Source: Azospirillum sp. OGB3 (GTDB lineage: Bacteria; Pseudomonadota; Alphaproteobacteria; Azospirillales; Azospirillaceae). Taken from it: a stretch of 64,000 bases of DNA. Within the stretch, counting starts at the first letter, position 1; each line of letters starts with the position of its first letter. The translations under genes were made by a program, and so were the position numbers. The stretch lies in NCBI RefSeq assembly GCF_014192915.1, contig NZ_JACHYN010000003.1, positions 124,001-188,000 on the forward strand, read 5' to 3'. The notes under the pieces were generated by a model. The model did no database searches, was not told the origin of the DNA, and saw nothing but the letters and a program-made list of their open reading frames with translations. Below are positions 62,583 to 64,000 of this stretch, piece by piece.

Positions 62583-62873
62583 TTTTGGCTGGGGAAAAGT
62601 GACGCTCCTCGTGCGCACGTACGAGGAATCAGAATTGCTATTACAGCAACGCAAATCGACAGATGTGGATCGGTAGTCCCTTCGTGATGGCAGCCAACAC
62701 GCTGTGCGTGGCCGAGATGGTCTGTGGGGCGCTGCGCGAACGTCGAGCGCCTGTCGCAACCTGACGGCCTCCTGCGCGTCGATCGGCTGAAGGGTGGGTA
62801 CAGATTGTACATACCCTCTGCACCGGCCTAACCGCTCCTCACCCCCTTCATCATCACCATCAAGGACTCCACC
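62583..62873. other. Intergenic stretch, possible right junction of the prophage
   Basis: About 290 bases without a gene. Contains an inverted repeat GGGTACAGATTGTACATACCC-like (GGTACA / TGTACA, near 62796-62812). No tRNA or integrase. The following genes look like host genes in GC and composition. Confidence 0.45.
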
Positions 62874-63614
62874 GTGAACGCCATGTTCCCGGCGCGCAAC
62901 GTCGCGCCCGACTATCGCCTTGTCGAAACCCTTAACCTGGGCGTCGGCCCGCTCGTCCCGGCGCTGGGCGCCGCGCGTGACCGTCTCTGCGCCGAGCTGG
63001 TCGCCCGCGGCGCCACGCCAATCCTGTGCGAGTCCTGGCCGGACATGCAGGCGCTGAACGCCCGGCACCGCAACAGCTGGTTTCCCCTGCTGCCCACGCC
63101 GTCCAGTGCCCCGGCCTTTTGGCTCGGGCTGGTCGACTGCGAAGGGGAGGTGGTCGCCACCCACGCCGCGGTGCTGCTCGACTGCGCCGCGTCCAGCTTT
63201 GGCGCCCGGCTGGCGGATCTGTCGGCGCTGCACGATCCCGGCTCGGCGCCGGCGGACGAGTGGGCCTTCGTCGCCAGCGAGGCCGCGCACGACACCCGTG
63301 GGGCGGTGGCCTGGATCGTCGCCGGCTGGACCCGCCCGGACTGGCGCGGCGCCGGGCTGTTCCACCGGCTCGGCGAGCTGGTGCGGCTGGTCGCCCTGGC
63401 TCGCTGGAACCCGAAGTGGGTGGTGGGGCTGGTCGATCCGGAGACGGTTCCGGTGTGGAGCGGGCGCGGTGGTGGCCGGCGGCGGCTGGAGGAGCGGCCC
63501 GGCATCCTCTATCATCAAAGCGGCGTCGGGCGGCTCCCGTTGCACCTCATGCGGTGGGGCCGCCCGGCGGTGCTGCTGGACCTGGAAATCATCGCGCACA
63601 TGTCCACGGTCTGA
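62874..63614 (+). CDS. GNAT-like N-acetyltransferase-fold protein (tentative)
   Basis: 246 aa, GTG 62874 after AAGGACTCC (ATG 62883 possible). The centre WIVAGWTRPDWRGAGLFHRL resembles the acetyl-CoA-binding R/Q-x-x-G-x-G/A motif of GNAT enzymes, preceded by strand-like GLVDCEGEVVATHAAVLL. No clear named family or substrate. High GC like the host. Confidence 0.5.
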   Translation: MNAMFPARNVAPDYRLVETLNLGVGPLVPALGAARDRLCAELVARGATPILCESWPDMQALNARHRNSWFPLLPTPSSAPAFWLGLVDCEGEVVATHAAVLLDCAASSFGARLADLSALHDPGSAPADEWAFVASEAAHDTRGAVAWIVAGWTRPDWRGAGLFHRLGELVRLVALARWNPKWVVGLVDPETVPVWSGRGGGRRRLEERPGILYHQSGVGRLPLHLMRWGRPAVLLDLEIIAHMSTV

Positions 63615-63712
63615 CGCGCCTGGGACATGGAAGCCTCGTTCCTGTTACCCCTGAAGAATGGGCCGGCGTGTAGGAGGGCTGTGTGGTGGAGAGCCGAAGG
63701 ATTGGAAAATCG

Positions 63713-64000
63713 ATGCCTTTCCGGGCGGTGGTTCGGGGAGGGAGCATCGCGTCGGCTTTGCTCATGGCGGCCTGCGCCAACCTGAACCCGCCACCACAGG
63801 CCGCTCCGGAACCCGGTGCGGTAAGCACCCTGGATCGGCTGGCCTCGAACCCGTGCAATGAGATGGTTGCGTCGTCTCTCGCCGGGGTGCAGATACCGGT
63901 GAGCGATGTTCGCTACCTCACCTACGGTCTGTATCGCGACATCAGGAGAGGGGAGATCGTCGGCTATGATGCCTGGATGGGGTTGAACAGCCAGCCTGGA
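63713..64000 (+). CDS. Lipoprotein-like protein, 3' partial
   Basis: 96 codons open to the window edge from ATG 63713. Signal: positive start, hydrophobic SIASALLMAAC, with Cys at a lipobox-like site (LMAAC; Met at -3 is unusual). Mature part Pro/Ala-rich, then NPCNEMVASSLAGVQIPVSD and YLTYGLYRDIRRGEIVGYDA. Family not recognised. Confidence 0.55.
   Translation, partial: MPFRAVVRGGSIASALLMAACANLNPPPQAAPEPGAVSTLDRLASNPCNEMVASSLAGVQIPVSDVRYLTYGLYRDIRRGEIVGYDAWMGLNSQPG

Noticed and set aside
62514-63599. 361-codon minus-strand frame opposite the GNAT-like gene
   Set aside because: Shadow composition (Arg/Gln/Pro/His-rich), no domain, while the plus strand has a ribosome site and ordinary protein composition.
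37681-63652. CTGTTACCC at 37681-37689 and about 63641-63649 as attachment-site repeats
   Set aside because: Only nine bases match exactly, with no tRNA or integrase nearby; a match this short between two long regions is expected by chance.

Overview
The window is high-GC DNA, and its gene families point to an alphaproteobacterium of the Azospirillum type (Rhodospirillales). This is inferred from GC and codon use, the urea/amide uptake and amidase set, and a GapR-like fragment; no rRNA or tRNA gene is present to confirm it. There are two parts: a host catabolic region (1 to about 37.4 kb) and a lambda/HK97-type siphoprophage, apparently defective (about 37.5 kb to somewhere between 62.2 and 62.9 kb), followed by two genes that look like host genes.

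Host region. (a) 1-2.8 kb: the end of a dipeptide/oligopeptide-type ABC importer (permease and two ATPases). (b) 2.9-6.5 kb: aliphatic amidase amiE with an AAA+ ATPase/VWA pair of the CbbQ-CbbO (NorQ-NorD) type. (c) 6.5-10.9 kb, minus strand: a LuxR-type response regulator and a very unusual hybrid histidine kinase whose sensor is a complete NCS1-type permease plus a cysteine-rich cluster. (d) 11.3-20.6 kb: a urea/short-chain-amide ABC importer urtABCDE, a chemoreceptor whose C-terminal half is a second UrtA, formamidase fmdA and the zinc-ribbon protein fmdB. An identical palindromic element (ATACG-N8-CGTATT) lies upstream of both amiE and urtA, so blocks b-d look like one amide/urea uptake, sensing and hydrolysis regulon. 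(e) 20.7-36.5 kb: one long, tightly coupled operon: a GntR/UTRA repressor with a near-perfect 20-bp operator, a complete LIV-type ABC importer, then MmgE/PrpD, an isocitrate-lyase-superfamily C-C lyase, HyuB, HyuA, an isochorismatase-fold protein lacking the usual Cys, an FAD dehydrogenase and a LeuC/LeuD-type dehydratase. It reads as import and degradation of a lactam or cyclic imide down to a dicarboxylate that is hydrated and cleaved. (f) A response-regulator diguanylate cyclase on the minus strand.

Prophage. The early part (38.1-43.6 kb) has an AlpA/excisionase-like protein, a PC4-like protein, a replication-type protein whose gene carries iterons and an AT-rich stretch (lambda-O-like origin), several unknown genes and an HNH nuclease. 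The late part (43.8-59.4 kb) has terminase small and large subunits, portal, protease, capsid, connectors, tail tube, tail assembly chaperone with a canonical -1 frameshift site, tape measure, and an HslV/proteasome-like protein with Thr1, Asp17 and Lys33 all in place. From 59.4 to 62.6 kb the region is decayed (peptidoglycan-binding fragment, frameshifted and interrupted genes) and holds an AT-richer toxin-antitoxin-like pair. No integrase, tail fibre, holin or intact lysin is seen, so the phage is probably defective or the missing modules lie outside the window.

The strongest candidates for something new are the soluble-side UrtA chemoreceptor fusion, the permease-kinase with its shared operator, and the proteasome-like protein in the tail module.
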